Assembly: GCA_900549045.1 (NCBI GenBank)
Contig: URNE01000196.1
Coordinates: 1 to 5,359 of the forward strand
Direction of reading: 5' to 3'
Source of the DNA: an uncultured bacterium
GTDB taxonomy: Bacteria > Verrucomicrobiota > Lentisphaeria > Victivallales > UBA1829
Length of the DNA stretch: 5,359 bases
Positions 5,303 through 5,359 of this stretch are shown here, piece after piece. Numbering within the stretch: the first letter of the stretch is position 1; every line of letters starts with the position of its first letter. Both the position numbers and the translations under genes were made by a program. The notes below the pieces were generated by a model that made no database searches, was not told where the DNA came from, and saw only the letters and a program-made list of their open reading frames with translations.

Positions 5303-5359
5303 CTTCCGCCGCGGGAAAAAGCTCTCGCCGGACCGGGAATGCGGAAAATTTCAATATTG
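5303..5359. other. Window end, no gene recognised
   Basis: The last 57 bases after the terminator show no ribosome binding site followed by a start codon and no clear coding frame on either strand. They become AT-rich at the end, as expected of an intergenic region. Confidence 0.5.

Noticed and set aside
5304..5317. Small TTCC/GGAA hairpin after the operon terminator
   Set aside because: It has only a 4-bp stem and no T-run on either strand, so it is too weak to call.

Overview
This 5.36 kb stretch of bacterial chromosome holds five complete protein genes and possibly the edge of a sixth. Coding regions are GC-rich with G/C-ending codons, and the two divergent intergenic regions are clearly AT-rich. 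All five genes have recognisable purine-rich ribosome binding sites. The mix is glycogen synthesis, a LacI-type and a DeoR-type regulator, a phosphodiesterase and an EamA-type permease. It suits a carbohydrate-using Gram-negative-type bacterium. The protein style would fit the Planctomycetes-Verrucomicrobia-Lentisphaerota group, but that is an impression and not a demonstrated assignment.

Left half (1-2622): glgC (ADP-glucose pyrophosphorylase) reads leftward and ends at a strong GC-rich hairpin. A LacI-family regulator reads rightward from the opposite side of a 185 bp AT-rich divergent region. That region holds a good sigma-70-like promoter for the regulator, phased A/T tracts and overlapping palindromes that could be an operator. 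The simplest reading is that the regulator controls itself and perhaps glgC in response to a sugar signal, but its ligand cannot be read from the sequence.

Right half (2646-5302): a DeoR-family regulator reads leftward, convergent with the LacI-type gene and only 23 bp from it. It is divergent from a two-gene operon made of a cytoplasmic glycerophosphodiester phosphodiesterase (UgpQ-like) and an EamA/DMT-type ten-helix membrane protein. The two operon genes are 9 bp apart, and the second ribosome binding site overlaps the first stop codon. A convincing intrinsic terminator follows. The 176 bp divergent region carries repeated CGAATG/CGGAATG motifs in both orientations, which are candidate DeoR sites. 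A plausible job is regulated uptake and hydrolysis of a glycerophosphodiester or related compound, with the released sn-glycerol-3-phosphate or alcohol feeding central metabolism.

Nothing here looks like a mobile element, CRISPR array, RNA gene, toxin-antitoxin or defence system, and I do not see a clearly new biological system. The points most worth a second look are the unusually short, hinge-poor linker of the LacI-type protein, the repeated motifs in both divergent regions, the Asp-to-His change in the DeoR effector motif, and the pairing of the phosphodiesterase with the permease.
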